From: Bradyrhizobium genosp. L
Lineage (GTDB): Bacteria; Pseudomonadota; Alphaproteobacteria; Rhizobiales; Xanthobacteraceae
Direction of reading: 5' to 3'
NCBI RefSeq assembly: GCF_015624485.1
Contig: NZ_CP061378.1
Coordinates: 434,001 to 498,000, forward strand
DNA: 64,000 nucleotides
This document shows positions 19,780 to 28,950 of the stretch, in pieces; the first letter of the stretch is position 1, and every line of letters begins with the position of its first letter. A model generated the notes under the pieces. That model was not told the origin of the DNA. It saw nothing but the letters and a program-made list of their open reading frames with translations, and did not search any database. A program made the translations under genes and the position numbers.

Positions 19780-20837
19780 TGAAGAAGGAACTCGGCCTGC
19801 TGCTGCTGCTGGTGGTGATCTCGGCGATTACGGGCGCGATCAATCCGGCGTTCCTTTCGGTGGTGAACCTGCTCAACATGGCCAATCTGATCGGCCTGTT
19901 CGGCGTGTTTGCGCTGGGCGAGGGGCTCGTGATCATCACGGGCGGCATCGATCTTTCGCTCGGCTCGATGTTCGCGCTGCTTGGCGTGGTCTTCATCGAC
20001 CTTCTGACGACCTATCAGATCGCCTGGCCCATCGCGCTGCTGCTGGTGCTGCTGGGCGGCCTGGGGCTGGGCGGCATCCAGGGCTTCCTGATCACGCGCC
20101 TGAAGATGCAGCCGTTCATCGTGACGCTGTGCGGGCTGCTGATCTATCGCGGCGCCGCGCGCTACTACACCAGCGATTCGACGCGCGGCTTCGGCTACGG
20201 GGACGAGGCGGCGACGCTGAGCAACATCGCCTCCGGCAACATCGCGGGCATCCCGAACACCTTCATCTTCCTGATCATCCTTGCGCTGATCCTCGGCGTG
20301 CTGCTGCATCGATCGGTCTATGGCCGCTGGCTTTACGCCGTGGGCAAGAACGAGGAAGCGGCGCGCTTCTCCGGGATCAGCACCAATTTCGTGATCGCGA
20401 CCGCCTATATCATCAGCGGCGGGCTCGCCGGGGTCTCGACCGTGCTGTTCGTGTTCTACACCAACTCGGTCTCGCCGAGCTCGTTCGGAAATTTCTACGA
20501 GCTCTACGCGATCGCGGCCGCCGTGCTCGGCGGGTGCAGCCTGCGCGGCGGCGAGGGCTCGATTCTCGGCATCGTGCTGGGCACGGCGCTGCTGCAGGTG
20601 CTGCAGAACCTGGTGAATATCCTGGGCATCCCGAATTCGCTGAACTTCGCGGTGATGGGAACGGTGATTCTGATCGGCGTGCTGGCGGATCAGCAGTTGC
20701 AGGCCCGCAGGCGACGCCAGATCGCGCTGGCCGGCGTCGCCCGCACGGCGTCGAAATCTGCAGTTGGACAGGGAAGGCAGGGCGTATCGCCGCGCAACGC
20801 GGCTGCGTTGCCGACGAGGACGGGCGATCACGCATGA
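19776..20837 (+). CDS. Sugar ABC transporter permease (system 1)
   Basis: A 353-residue RbsC-type inner-membrane permease with about ten hydrophobic segments. The conserved GLVIITGGIDLSLGSMFALLG and the loop GRWLYAVGKNEEAARFSGI, which contacts the ATPase, are clear. The start overlaps the ATPase stop. The C-terminus has about 45 polar residues beyond the last membrane segment, rich in Arg/Ala/Gly. Its stop overlaps an upstream in-frame ATG of the porin gene, tying outer- and inner-membrane transport together. Confidence 0.92.
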
Positions 20838-20914
20838 CGGTACGTTCCAGGCTGGATGGCTTTGGGCCGGAACGTGACCAAAATAACAAAGCCGGGGACG
20901 CTGGAGTGCAGAAA

Positions 20915-22267
20915 ATGTTGCAAGGGTCTGTAAACGCCGCACGGGCATGCGGCTTGGGGATCGCGTTGTTATCTCTGTTGGGTGGTGGGGCGCATGCGGC
21001 CGATCTCTTCACCAAGGCGCCGGCCGTTCCCTACCTCGATACGACCGATGATTTCTGGACGAGACCGTATCTGTTCGGCGATCTCGGCAGGACCGCGCTG
21101 AAGGAGCGGGGCATCTCGCTGGCCCTGACGCTGGGTGACGAAGCCGTCGGCAATCTGTCGGGCGGCGACAGGAAAACCAGCGCCAACGCCGGACAGCTGT
21201 TCTTCCAGGCCAAGTTCGACATGGCGAAGCTCGCCGGCATCCAGGGCGGCTTGGTCGGACTGACGATCGTCGACCGCTTCGGCGACAATCTCAATACCGA
21301 AGCAAATATCCCGGCGCTGCAACTGACCAACGAAGTGTTCGGTCGCGGCAACATCGCGCGCCTGACCGAACTCTACTACTCGCAGAAACTCTTTGATGGT
21401 CAGCTCGAACTGAAGGGCGGCCGTCTTCCGGTCGGCTCCGACTTCTTCTTCGGCCTGTGCGAGTTCGTCAACCTGACCTTCTGCGGCGGCCAGCCCGGCA
21501 ACATCCAGGGCGGCTACATCTACAACTGGCCGGTCAGCCAGTGGGCCGGCGTGGTCCACTACAACTTCGCCAAGAACTTCCAGCTGTCGGTCGGCGTCTA
21601 CGACGCCAATCCGAATTATCTGACCACATCAGACCCCACCACCTACTATCTGCCGGGCGTCCCCGGCTCGAGCCCGGCCTCCGGCGTGCTGGTGCCGGTG
21701 GAAGTGGTCTGGGCGCCGAGCGCTCCCCTGGATGGCACCTGGCGGTTCGGCGGCTGGTATGACAGCGCGTCGACGATCGATGGCGGCCTGCCCGGCATCA
21801 TCGCGATCTCGCCGGGCACCGGTGGCGTGTCCGACCAAAATCTCGGGGATTCACGCGGCCGCTATGGCGTCTATGAATCGATCCTGCAGCGCCTGACCGT
21901 TGACGGCCCGAAGGCACAGGGTTGGTACACCTTCCTCAACACCACCGTCGCCGATCACCGCACGTCGTACCAGGATTACCAGATCGCGTGGGGCGTCAAG
22001 CACACCGGAACCTTCGCCTCGCGGCCCGAGGACGAAGTCGGCTTCGCGGTCGGCACCACCCACGTCAACACCGCTGCGCTCACCCCGAATGCCGGCGGCA
22101 ACGAAATTCCGTTCGAAGCCTGGTACGGCTGGCAGGCGACCGGCTGGATGAACCTCAAGTTCGACGCCCAGTACGTGATCAATCCCGGCGGTCGCGGGTA
22201 TAATGCCGCCGGTCTGAAGACCGACAATGCCTGGGTTCTCGGTCTGCGCACCCTGGTCCACTTCTGA
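20915..22267 (+). CDS. OprB-family carbohydrate porin
   Basis: A 450-residue outer-membrane protein. A signal peptide (LGIALLSLLGGGAHA, cleavage near residue 28) precedes a sequence of short amphipathic strands with OprB hallmarks: LKGGRLPVGSDFFF, CGGQPGNIQGGYIYNWPVSQW, FGGWYDSAS, FLNTTVADHRT and a terminal aromatic LRTLVHF needed for barrel insertion. I chose the ATG at 20915 because it directly precedes the signal peptide. An in-frame ATG at 20834 overlaps the permease stop (ATGA) and a GTG lies at 20906, so the start is uncertain. It probably lets the ABC sugars cross the outer membrane. Shares motifs with the second porin at 30414. Confidence 0.88.
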   Translation: MLQGSVNAARACGLGIALLSLLGGGAHAADLFTKAPAVPYLDTTDDFWTRPYLFGDLGRTALKERGISLALTLGDEAVGNLSGGDRKTSANAGQLFFQAKFDMAKLAGIQGGLVGLTIVDRFGDNLNTEANIPALQLTNEVFGRGNIARLTELYYSQKLFDGQLELKGGRLPVGSDFFFGLCEFVNLTFCGGQPGNIQGGYIYNWPVSQWAGVVHYNFAKNFQLSVGVYDANPNYLTTSDPTTYYLPGVPGSSPASGVLVPVEVVWAPSAPLDGTWRFGGWYDSASTIDGGLPGIIAISPGTGGVSDQNLGDSRGRYGVYESILQRLTVDGPKAQGWYTFLNTTVADHRTSYQDYQIAWGVKHTGTFASRPEDEVGFAVGTTHVNTAALTPNAGGNEIPFEAWYGWQATGWMNLKFDAQYVINPGGRGYNAAGLKTDNAWVLGLRTLVHF

Positions 22268-22307
22268 TCCGGCGGTACGCTGCCAGCATGCCTGAGCGAG
22301 GCCGATC

Positions 22308-23072
22308 ATGGTGACTCCTCACGACGCCGGGCTCGCGGTCCTGGAGTTGAAGGGCATCGGCAAGGAGTTCGGCGCCATTCGCGCATTGAATGGCGTCGAC
22401 CTGCGCATCTCGCCCGGCGAAGTGGTCGGCCTGATGGGCGACAACGGCGCCGGCAAATCGACACTGGTCAAGATCATCGCCGGCAATTTCCCGCCGTCCA
22501 GCGGCGAGATCCGCTTTGACGGCGCGCCGGTTCACTTCAGCCGTCCGATCGATGCCCGCGCGGTCGGCATCGAGGTGGTCTACCAGGACCTCGCGCTCGC
22601 CGACAATCTCACGGCGGCGGCCAATGTCTTCCTCGGCCGCGAGCTCAAGCGCAAGCTCGGGCCGTTCGCGCTGCTCGATCACAAGGCGATGGCGGCGCGC
22701 GCGCTGGAGTTGTTCGGCGAGCTGCGCTCGGAGACCCGCCCGCACGACCTCGTCAAGCAGATGTCGGGCGGCCAGCGCCAGGCGGTGGCGATCGCGCGGA
22801 CGCGGCTCTCCAACGCCAAGCTCGTGATGATGGACGAGCCGACGGCCGCGATCTCGGTCCGCCAGGTCGAGCAGGTGCTCGGCCTGATCCATCGCCTCAA
22901 GGAGCAGGGCGTCGCTGTGATGCTGATCTCGCACCGCATGCCCGACGTGTTCGCGGTCTGCGATCGCGTCGTGGTCATGCGCCGGGGCGAGAAGCGCGCC
23001 GACAAGGCGATCTCGGACACCAGCCCGGAGGAAGTCACCTCCCTCATCACCGGCGCGAGGGAGGCCGCGTGA
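22308..23072 (+). CDS. Sugar ABC transporter ATPase, single domain (system 2)
   Basis: A 254-residue ATPase with only one nucleotide-binding domain, like FrcA of the fructose/ribose importer of Sinorhizobium: Walker A GDNGAGKST, Q-loop YQDLALADNL, signature MSGGQRQ, Walker B MMDEPTAAI, and ISHRMPDV. It must dimerise, unlike the two-domain ATPase of system 1. It overlaps the permease by 4 bp (ATGA) and begins 40 bp after the porin. Confidence 0.92.
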   Translation: MVTPHDAGLAVLELKGIGKEFGAIRALNGVDLRISPGEVVGLMGDNGAGKSTLVKIIAGNFPPSSGEIRFDGAPVHFSRPIDARAVGIEVVYQDLALADNLTAAANVFLGRELKRKLGPFALLDHKAMAARALELFGELRSETRPHDLVKQMSGGQRQAVAIARTRLSNAKLVMMDEPTAAISVRQVEQVLGLIHRLKEQGVAVMLISHRMPDVFAVCDRVVVMRRGEKRADKAISDTSPEEVTSLITGAREAA

Positions 23073-24154
23073 TGACCATGCATCAGGAAACTCCCATCAC
23101 CTTCAGCAATGTCGGCAAGGCCAAATGGTGGCACAGCGGGATCTTCGCCTCGCAGACCGGCTATGTCCTGCTCGCGCTGCTGGTGCTGTTCGTGGTGATG
23201 AGCTTCGCGAGCCCGTATTTCCTCACCCAGGGCAATTTGCAGAACGTCGCGAAGAACTTCTCCTTCATCGCGATCGCCACGCTCGGCGTGACCTTCGTCA
23301 TCATCACGGCCGGCATCGATCTCTCGGTCGGCTCGACGATGTGCTTTGCCGCGATGATCACCTCGATGGTGATGACATCGATCTCGACGCCGGGGATGCC
23401 CGGCGCCGACTGGTTCGTGCATCTCGCCGCAGACGGCAAGACCGTGATCGCCAATGTGCCCGGCGCGATCCTGCTGGTCTCGGTCCTGGCCGGGCTCGGC
23501 GTCGCGCTGGCGGTCGGCCTCGTCAACGGCTTCTGCATCGCGGTGCTCGGGCTGTCGCCGTTCGTCACCACGCTCGGCATGCTCTCGATCGTGCGCGGCC
23601 TCGGCTACGTCGTCTCCAACGGCCGCGGCAGTTTTCCGAGCGGCCCCGACGCCGATTATCTCTACGCGCTGACATCGGGCGTCGTGCTCGGCATGCCCGC
23701 GCCGTTCATCTATCTCGTGGTGCTCGCGCTGGCGATGGCCGTCGTGCTGCATCACACCGGCTTCGGCCGCCACGTCTTCGCCATCGGCGGCAACGAGAAG
23801 GCGGCGGCGCTGACCGGCATTTCGGTCGTGCGGGTGAAGATCGCGGTCTATGTGATCTGCGCGCTCGCGGCGGGCCTGCAGGGCATCGTCGTCTCGGGCT
23901 GGCTCGGCTCGGCGCCGGCGAACATGGCGACGTCCTACGAGCTCAACGTCATCGCGGCCGCGGTGATCGGTGGTGCCAATCTGGCCGGCGGCGTCGGCGG
24001 CCCGCTCGGCGCCATCGTCGGCTGCGTGCTGCTCGAGGTGATCCGCAACGGCCTCGTGCTCGCGCAGGTCAATTCCTACTGGCAGCAGACCCTGGTGGGC
24101 GTGATCATCATCGCTGCGGTGCTGGTCGATCGGATGCGATCGCGCATGGCCTAG
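23069..24154 (+). CDS. Sugar ABC transporter permease (system 2)
   Basis: A 361-residue RbsC/FrcC-type permease with about ten membrane segments. GVTFVIITAGIDLSVGSTMCFAAMI and GRHVFAIGGNEKAAALTGISV are the family motifs. A periplasmic loop near residues 115-135 (PGADWFVHLAADGKTV) is longer than in system 1, a feature of the FrcC subgroup. Start codon coupling to the ATPase supports one operon. A palindromic repeat follows immediately, before the binding-protein gene. Confidence 0.92.
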   Translation: MMTMHQETPITFSNVGKAKWWHSGIFASQTGYVLLALLVLFVVMSFASPYFLTQGNLQNVAKNFSFIAIATLGVTFVIITAGIDLSVGSTMCFAAMITSMVMTSISTPGMPGADWFVHLAADGKTVIANVPGAILLVSVLAGLGVALAVGLVNGFCIAVLGLSPFVTTLGMLSIVRGLGYVVSNGRGSFPSGPDADYLYALTSGVVLGMPAPFIYLVVLALAMAVVLHHTGFGRHVFAIGGNEKAAALTGISVVRVKIAVYVICALAAGLQGIVVSGWLGSAPANMATSYELNVIAAAVIGGANLAGGVGGPLGAIVGCVLLEVIRNGLVLAQVNSYWQQTLVGVIIIAAVLVDRMRSRMA

Positions 24155-24202
24155 AGCATGATCCGGAAAAGTGGGAACCGGTTTTCCGAACAGATCATGC
24201 TC
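24154..24202. repeat. Palindromic intergenic repeat, copy 2
   Basis: Starts GAGCATGATC and ends GATCATGCTC, with a central ACCGGTTTTCC. It is the reverse-oriented partner of the element at 1501-1550. It separates the permease and binding-protein genes of system 2 and could lower transcript continuity or protect the 3' end of the upstream message. Confidence 0.85.
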
Positions 24203-24235
24203 AGACAAAGAAAGTTCGTTCGGGAGGATAACGAA

Positions 24236-24268
24236 ATGATCGTCTATCCGCCTCCCGGAGCCGTCTAA
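24236..24268 (+). CDS. Possible 10-residue leader peptide (MIVYPPPGAV)
   Basis: An ATG 8 bases behind GGGAGG opens a 10-codon frame ending in TAA, 32 bp before the binding-protein start. It contains three consecutive proline codons, a sequence known to slow ribosomes unless EF-P helps. GGGAGG (24222-24227) can pair with CCTCCC (24251-24256) inside the peptide's own codons, and the same segment can pair with GGAGG of the next gene's ribosome site. It could therefore be a translational switch, or just a chance start codon with a good ribosome site. Confidence 0.4.
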   Translation: MIVYPPPGAV

Positions 24269-24300
24269 AGGGATAGGCACGAAAAATGTGGAGGGAAGCC

Positions 24301-25233
24301 ATGAGGAAAGTACTTCTTGCCGGCATGTTCGTCGCCCTGATGGCGACGCCGGGGTTTGCTCAGAGCTACAAATTCGTGATCGTGCCGAAGGCCATGAACA
24401 ATCCGTTCTTCGATTTCGCGCGCGACGGCTGCCAGAAGCGCGCCAAGGAGCTCGGCAACGTCGAATGCATCTATAAAGGGCCGGTCGAGCACGAGCCGGC
24501 GACGCAGGCGCAGATCATCCAGGATTTCGTCACCCAGAAGGTCGACGGCATGGCGATCTCGGTCGCCGACGTCGCCGCGATGACCAAGTCGATCGAGGCG
24601 GCGACGGCAGCCGGCATTCCCGTCATCACCTTCGACTCGGATGCGCCGGGCTCGAAGCGGATCGCCTATATCGGCACCAACAACAAGGATTTCGGCGTCG
24701 CGCTCGGCAAGCAATTGCTGAAGCTGCGGCCCGACGGCGGCAAATATGCCATGATCTCCGGCGGACCCGGCGCCGAGAATCTGGCCGAGCGCGTCAACGG
24801 CGTCCGCGAAGCGCTCAAGGGTTCGAAGTGGACCGAAGTCGGGGGATCGCCGACCTTCTGCAACGACGATCCGGCGCTCGGCGTGCAGCAGATGACCGAT
24901 CTGCGTACCGCAACGCCCGACCTCGCGGCGATCATTCCGGTCGGCGGCTGGCCGATGTTCGCGCCGGAAGGTTTCAAGGCGTTCGCCTCCCGAAGCAAGA
25001 AGGACATCGACGCCGGCAAGTTCACGCTCGTCGTCGCGGATACGCTCAGGATGCAGCTCGAGCTCCTGAACGAGGGTTATGCCAACGCGCTGGTCGGCCA
25101 GCGTCCGTTCGAGATGGGCGAGAAGGCGATGGATACGCTGCTCGCGATCAAGAAGGGCCAGAAGGTTCCGGAGATCGTCTACACCGGGCTTGATCTCGTG
25201 ACGAAGGACAACGTGGCTTCGATGTTGAAGTAG
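24301..25233 (+). CDS. Sugar ABC transporter substrate-binding protein (system 2)
   Basis: A 310-residue periplasmic binding protein. The signal peptide ends in TPGFAQS (cleavage after about residue 20). The mature part shows PKAMNNPFFDFARDGCQKRAKEL, SVADVAAMTKSI, FDSDAPGSKRIAYIGTNN and a late GQRPFEMGEKAMDTLL. Two cysteines (in DGCQKR and VECIYKG) may form a disulfide. The ATG at 24301 follows GGAGGGAAGCC. It comes last in the system-2 set (ATPase, permease, binding protein), with a repeat and a possible leader peptide before it, so it may have separate control to make more binding protein than membrane subunits. Confidence 0.92.
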   Translation: MRKVLLAGMFVALMATPGFAQSYKFVIVPKAMNNPFFDFARDGCQKRAKELGNVECIYKGPVEHEPATQAQIIQDFVTQKVDGMAISVADVAAMTKSIEAATAAGIPVITFDSDAPGSKRIAYIGTNNKDFGVALGKQLLKLRPDGGKYAMISGGPGAENLAERVNGVREALKGSKWTEVGGSPTFCNDDPALGVQQMTDLRTATPDLAAIIPVGGWPMFAPEGFKAFASRSKKDIDAGKFTLVVADTLRMQLELLNEGYANALVGQRPFEMGEKAMDTLLAIKKGQKVPEIVYTGLDLVTKDNVASMLK

Positions 25234-25290
25234 GAACGTTCGCCAGCCCCCACGTTCCTGCACGCCTCTCCTGATCCGGGAGAGGCCAGA

Positions 25291-25337
25291 GGGGAGCCTC
25301 CGCCATTCCCCCGAAGATAAGGCGGAGGCTCCCCTTC
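25291..25337. terminator. Strong bidirectional terminator
   Basis: GGGGAGCCTCCGCC (25291-25304) pairs perfectly with GGCGGAGGCTCCCC (25321-25334), followed by TTCTT. A smaller hairpin, CCTCTCC with GGAGAGG (25265-25285), precedes it. They sit between the plus-strand ABC operon and the convergent LLM gene. Confidence 0.8.
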
Positions 25338-25353
25338 TTGCATTCGCTGTCAC

Positions 25354-26385
25354 TCAGCGCCAGCCGAGTGCGGGCGCGACATGGGTCAGGATCGCTTCGA
25401 TCGCGTGCACGTTGTAGGCGACGCCCAACTGGTTGGGCACGGTCAGCAGCAAGGTGTCGGCCTCGGTGATCGCCTCGTCGGCGCGCAGTTGCTCGATCAG
25501 GACATCGGGCTCGGCGGCATAGCTGCGGCCGAAGATCGCGCGCGTGCGCGGATCGATGAAGCCGATCTGGTCCTCGGAGCCGCGGTCGCCGCCGAAATAG
25601 GCGCGGTCGCGATCGTCCATCAGCGCGAAGATGCTGCGGCTCACCGACACCCGCGGCTCACGCGTATGGCCGGCCTCCTTCCAGGCGGCGCGGTAGGCGC
25701 GGATCTGCGCGGCCTGCTGCACATGGAATGGTTCGCCGGTCTCGTCATTCTTCAAGGTCGAGCTCTGCAGGTTCATGCCGCGCTTGGCGGCCCAGACCGC
25801 GGTCGCATTCGAGCCGGCGCCCCACCAGATCCGCTCGCGCAAGCCCTCGGACAGCGGCTCGAGCCGCAGCAGGCCCGGCGGGTTCGGAAACATCGGCTGC
25901 GGATTGGGTTTTGCAAACCCCTCGCCACGCAACAGATCGAGGAAGATCTCGGCGTGACGCCGCCCCATGTCGGCATCGCTCTCGCCCTCGGCCGGCTGAT
26001 AGCCGAAATAGCGCCAGCCCTCGATCACCTGTTCCGGCGAGCCGCGGCTGATGCCGAGCTGCAGGCGCCCGCCCGCGATCAGGTCGGCGGCGCTGGCGTC
26101 CTCGATCATGTAGAGCGGATTCTCGTAGCGCATGTCGATGACGCCGGTGCCGATCTCGATCCGGCTGGTCCTGGCGCCGACCGCCGCCAGCAAGGGGAAC
26201 GGCGAGGCGTGCTGGCGCGCGAAGTGATGGACGCGGAAGTACGCGCCATCAGCGCCGAGCTGCTCGGCGGCGACCGCGAGCTCGATCGATTGCAGCAGCA
26301 CGTCGGCGGCGGAGCGGGTCTGCGACTGCGGCGAGGGCGTCCAGTGCCCGAAGGAGAGGAATCCGATCTTTTTCATGCGGGGCAT
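25354..26385 (-). CDS. LLM-class flavin-dependent oxidoreductase
   Basis: A 343-residue luciferase-like TIM barrel. ELAVAAEQLGADGAYFRVHHFARQHASPFPLLAAVGARTSRIEIGTGV is typical of the bacterial luciferase-like group (segments near residues 35-80), and IAGGRLQLGISRGSPEQVIEGW is the flavin-contact stretch. It should use reduced FMN or F420 from a partner reductase; none is adjacent. Substrate unknown. A second ATG three codons downstream (26376) is an equally good start. It is transcribed alone, convergent with system 2. Confidence 0.88.
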   Translation of the reverse strand: MPRMKKIGFLSFGHWTPSPQSQTRSAADVLLQSIELAVAAEQLGADGAYFRVHHFARQHASPFPLLAAVGARTSRIEIGTGVIDMRYENPLYMIEDASAADLIAGGRLQLGISRGSPEQVIEGWRYFGYQPAEGESDADMGRRHAEIFLDLLRGEGFAKPNPQPMFPNPPGLLRLEPLSEGLRERIWWGAGSNATAVWAAKRGMNLQSSTLKNDETGEPFHVQQAAQIRAYRAAWKEAGHTREPRVSVSRSIFALMDDRDRAYFGGDRGSEDQIGFIDPRTRAIFGRSYAAEPDVLIEQLRADEAITEADTLLLTVPNQLGVAYNVHAIEAILTHVAPALGWR

Positions 26386-27087
26386 CTAAGCATGCCGGCG
26401 GTGAATTGCGATGCCCTCGCGCGAGGGCGATAGCAGCGAGGATATGCGCTCGGATTCTCGCGACATGAATTGTCCGAGCTTTGCATCTCGTTTCGCTCCC
26501 TCTCAGGTAGAGGGTGCAGGGAAAGCCGGGCGCCGGTTGCACCCGCGGATGCCGTGCAGCAAAAAGCGCGGGAGTAGGACCCCACAGGTGTAACCGGGAA
26601 TATCCCCGGCTTTCCCTGCGCGATGGGTTACGGCTTATACGTGCTCGCCCCGGTGAGACTGGGCTTTTGTATCACTGCCATCCGCAGTGCTTTTGCATCA
26701 CTAGAATCGACACCTGCCAACTAGGGCGGCAGGCCTGCACGATTTCGCCGTCCGCCTCGCATGCTGTCGTTACTGACATGCTCGACGTCCACCGCACCCC
26801 ACCGCCCGTTCGTGACGTGCACAACGCTCCTCTCATCCGGCGGGACGAGCGGAATTAAACCGCTGATTTGCCCGACGACGGAAGCGGAATATTTCCCCGC
26901 GGGGACTGGAAGCATGTGGCGCATTGATTGCGCTCACGAATTTCGATCTTACGCGCAGGCTCGATGTCCAAGATTACGGGATCCCGCCGACCGGCGGCCT
27001 TCGCCAGCGACCCTGCTTTTGGTCTTGGTTGAACAGGAAACTTTCTATAGCATCTACCGGAGATTGATAACCGGGGCGGGGGCAACG
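26386..27087. other. Non-coding stretch containing a dispersed-repeat-like segment
   Basis: No convincing gene. From about 26510 to 26900 the sequence (inverted pieces such as GGGAAAGCCGGG at 26519 against CCCCGGCTTTCCC near 26607, then CTTATACGTGCTCGCCCCGG, and GATTTGCCCGACG near 26861) resembles, from memory, a several-hundred-base repeat seen many times in Bradyrhizobium genomes. It marks the left edge of the lower-GC patch that follows. Confidence 0.5.
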
Positions 27088-27765
27088 GTGCGGCTTTATG
27101 CGTTAAACGTTATTGCTTTGTCAGTTTTATTGGTCTCGTGCGCTCAGCAGCCGCAGCAGCTTTGGCTGAAGCCGGGGGCGGCCCAGGAAGAATTTGGTCA
27201 AGACCGGTATGCTTGCTTGCAAGGGGCGCAACAGCCAAGTTCTTCGGCCTACTTGAACCGGTACGGTGGCGTCGCAAATAGCAACATGATCACCAACGGC
27301 GGGCTGTTTGATGCCTGCATGAATTCCAAGGGTTGGATTCTCACTCCAGTAACAGATGTAAAGGGCTTTAACGAGGCCGTGAGACCACTCGGGGAGGAGC
27401 GGCGAGCAATCTGTACGAGAGCGGACCTTCAGGCGGTTTGGAAAAAGACACCGTGCAAAGCGTCCGATATGGCACAGCCGCAATTATCCGATCGATCGAA
27501 AATTTCTGGAGAAGAAAAAATTGCGGTAGCGAGGTGGCAGGATTTTATCCAAGTCAGCAATGGAAATTTGGCGTCACTCTATCGCCAGTACGATCCCAAA
27601 AATGGAGATGCCGTAGCATCCGTCCTTGAACGGAGTTCATCTGATTTCAGGCAGCTTGCGTTGGAGCTTTCGAACGGCAGCATTCCTTGGGGCGAGTTTA
27701 ACAAACGGCGCGTGGAGATAAACAAGCGAACTGAGGAAGATCAAAAAATTGCGCTCACTTACTAA
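27088..27765 (+). CDS. Putative lipoprotein of unknown function
   Basis: 225 residues from a GTG start. Residues 1-18 form a short lipoprotein signal with lipobox LLVSC (cysteine 18), so it should be lipid-anchored to a membrane. The mature part is polar: FGQDRYACLQGAQQ, LFDACMNSKGW, a Lys/Arg-rich middle and a helical end. The cysteines in RYACLQ and DACMNSKGW resemble small enterobacterial-type lipoproteins, but I do not recognise the family. GGGGCGGGGG precedes the GTG. Codon use is more AT-rich than in the flanking operons, suggesting recent acquisition. The frame is open further upstream, but that part crosses the repeat-like segment. Confidence 0.65.
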   Translation: MRLYALNVIALSVLLVSCAQQPQQLWLKPGAAQEEFGQDRYACLQGAQQPSSSAYLNRYGGVANSNMITNGGLFDACMNSKGWILTPVTDVKGFNEAVRPLGEERRAICTRADLQAVWKKTPCKASDMAQPQLSDRSKISGEEKIAVARWQDFIQVSNGNLASLYRQYDPKNGDAVASVLERSSSDFRQLALELSNGSIPWGEFNKRRVEINKRTEEDQKIALTY

Positions 27766-27845
27766 CAGCTCAGGCTGCGTCGTGATCGCAAATTTGTCCG
27801 CGCGCATTCAGAACGATAGTGTGCAACAATACTCGACGTCAAATC

Positions 27846-28850
27846 ATGTCTGATGCTCCGACTCGGATCCTAAGCGGCACGCTGCTACTCATCTATCTTG
27901 TCTTCATTCTTTCGGGCGGGATCTGCGTCGTCTTTTCGTTGATCATTTATCTCTACTGGACTGCGGCGTCATTTTGGTCTGGCGTACTGGGTAACGTCGG
28001 ATGCAGTATCCTTGCATCAGCATTCACGCTCTATTTGATCCAACGCTTCACCGATAAGATTAATCTGGAGATACAGAGGGGCAATTGGGTCGAAATGGAA
28101 GCCATCGTCGCTCGGGCCATTCGTTCGCTCGATTCCAAAATCAGCAACCTTGAGTCCTACACCCATAGAGACGCTCTCCGTTTAGAGGGCCTGTCTGATC
28201 ATCTTCTCGACGATGGCTTCCGTAAGATGTCGATCCGTTCGGGTATCGAACGGGCTTTTTCAGCCGTCGGCGGCGAAGTTGACGACGAATTCATCCGAGG
28301 CGGCAGAAATCTAGTCGTGAAGTTGAAGGACGGAAAATCCTTCTTTCCAAAAAGGATCGGAACCTTAGAGAGCCGCGTTCGAAACAAGTTGCAAACGACA
28401 GTGTTGATCTTTCATCCGGAGAGTGAGCATCTCTCCGCCGTTGCTGATATGGACAATAACAAGCGAGGAAGGCCCTACATTCAAAAGCAAGACAGCGAGG
28501 CGGCGATACGACAGATGCACGCGATGCGGGATCGACTATCCGCAGATGGCGTCAGAACCGAGGAATTCGTGGAGTTCATCGGATATCGGTTCGTCCCGAC
28601 ATGGGTTGGGTTCCTCGGGCCCGAAATCGCGTACATCCATCTTTATTTCTCACACCCGTATCGAGGTCCGCTTAATACACTCGGCATCGTGAAAGGTTAT
28701 GACGATAGCACCACCAATTGGTACGCTTCCTATGACCGTGATATTGAAGAAACTGTGCGGCAAGCGAAGGAAGAGCTTGGTTGGAATCTGTGGGAACATC
28801 GCATTGATGAGGTGGCTGGATCGAGAAGGGGCCGGGGGCCGCGTTCCTAG
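27846..28850 (+). CDS. Two-TM membrane protein with cytoplasmic domain, unknown function
   Basis: A 334-residue protein. Two hydrophobic segments (about residues 9-33 and 38-60) are followed by a charged helical linker (TDKINLEIQRGNWVEMEAIVARAI) and a soluble domain. That domain has the run TVLIFHPESEHLSAVADM, a later FIGYRFVPTWVGFLG, and a WYASYDRDIEETVRQ end. The layout (two TMs, coiled linker, then strand-helix pattern ending in an aromatic helix) recalls orphan membrane proteins with a degenerate phospholipase-D-like fold; this is only a resemblance and no HKD motif is present. Lower GC than its surroundings. The ATG at 27846 is weakly supported; no clear ribosome site. Confidence 0.65.
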   Translation: MSDAPTRILSGTLLLIYLVFILSGGICVVFSLIIYLYWTAASFWSGVLGNVGCSILASAFTLYLIQRFTDKINLEIQRGNWVEMEAIVARAIRSLDSKISNLESYTHRDALRLEGLSDHLLDDGFRKMSIRSGIERAFSAVGGEVDDEFIRGGRNLVVKLKDGKSFFPKRIGTLESRVRNKLQTTVLIFHPESEHLSAVADMDNNKRGRPYIQKQDSEAAIRQMHAMRDRLSADGVRTEEFVEFIGYRFVPTWVGFLGPEIAYIHLYFSHPYRGPLNTLGIVKGYDDSTTNWYASYDRDIEETVRQAKEELGWNLWEHRIDEVAGSRRGRGPRS

Positions 28851-28950
28851 ATTCGAGCCGCAGCACATCAGCCGCCAACCGCGCAATAGGGCAAGTACGC
28901 AATGGATAGTCATGCCGCTGATGGTTCTCGACACTTTCCCGATCATATCC

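Noticed and set aside
26510..26900. A selenocysteine, riboswitch or other structured RNA element
   Set aside because: Some inverted pieces exist, but the sequence better fits a dispersed repeat, and I could not match it to a known riboswitch.
26761..27087. N-terminal extension of the lipoprotein frame
   Set aside because: It crosses the repeat-like segment and would bury the lipobox signal in the middle of the protein.
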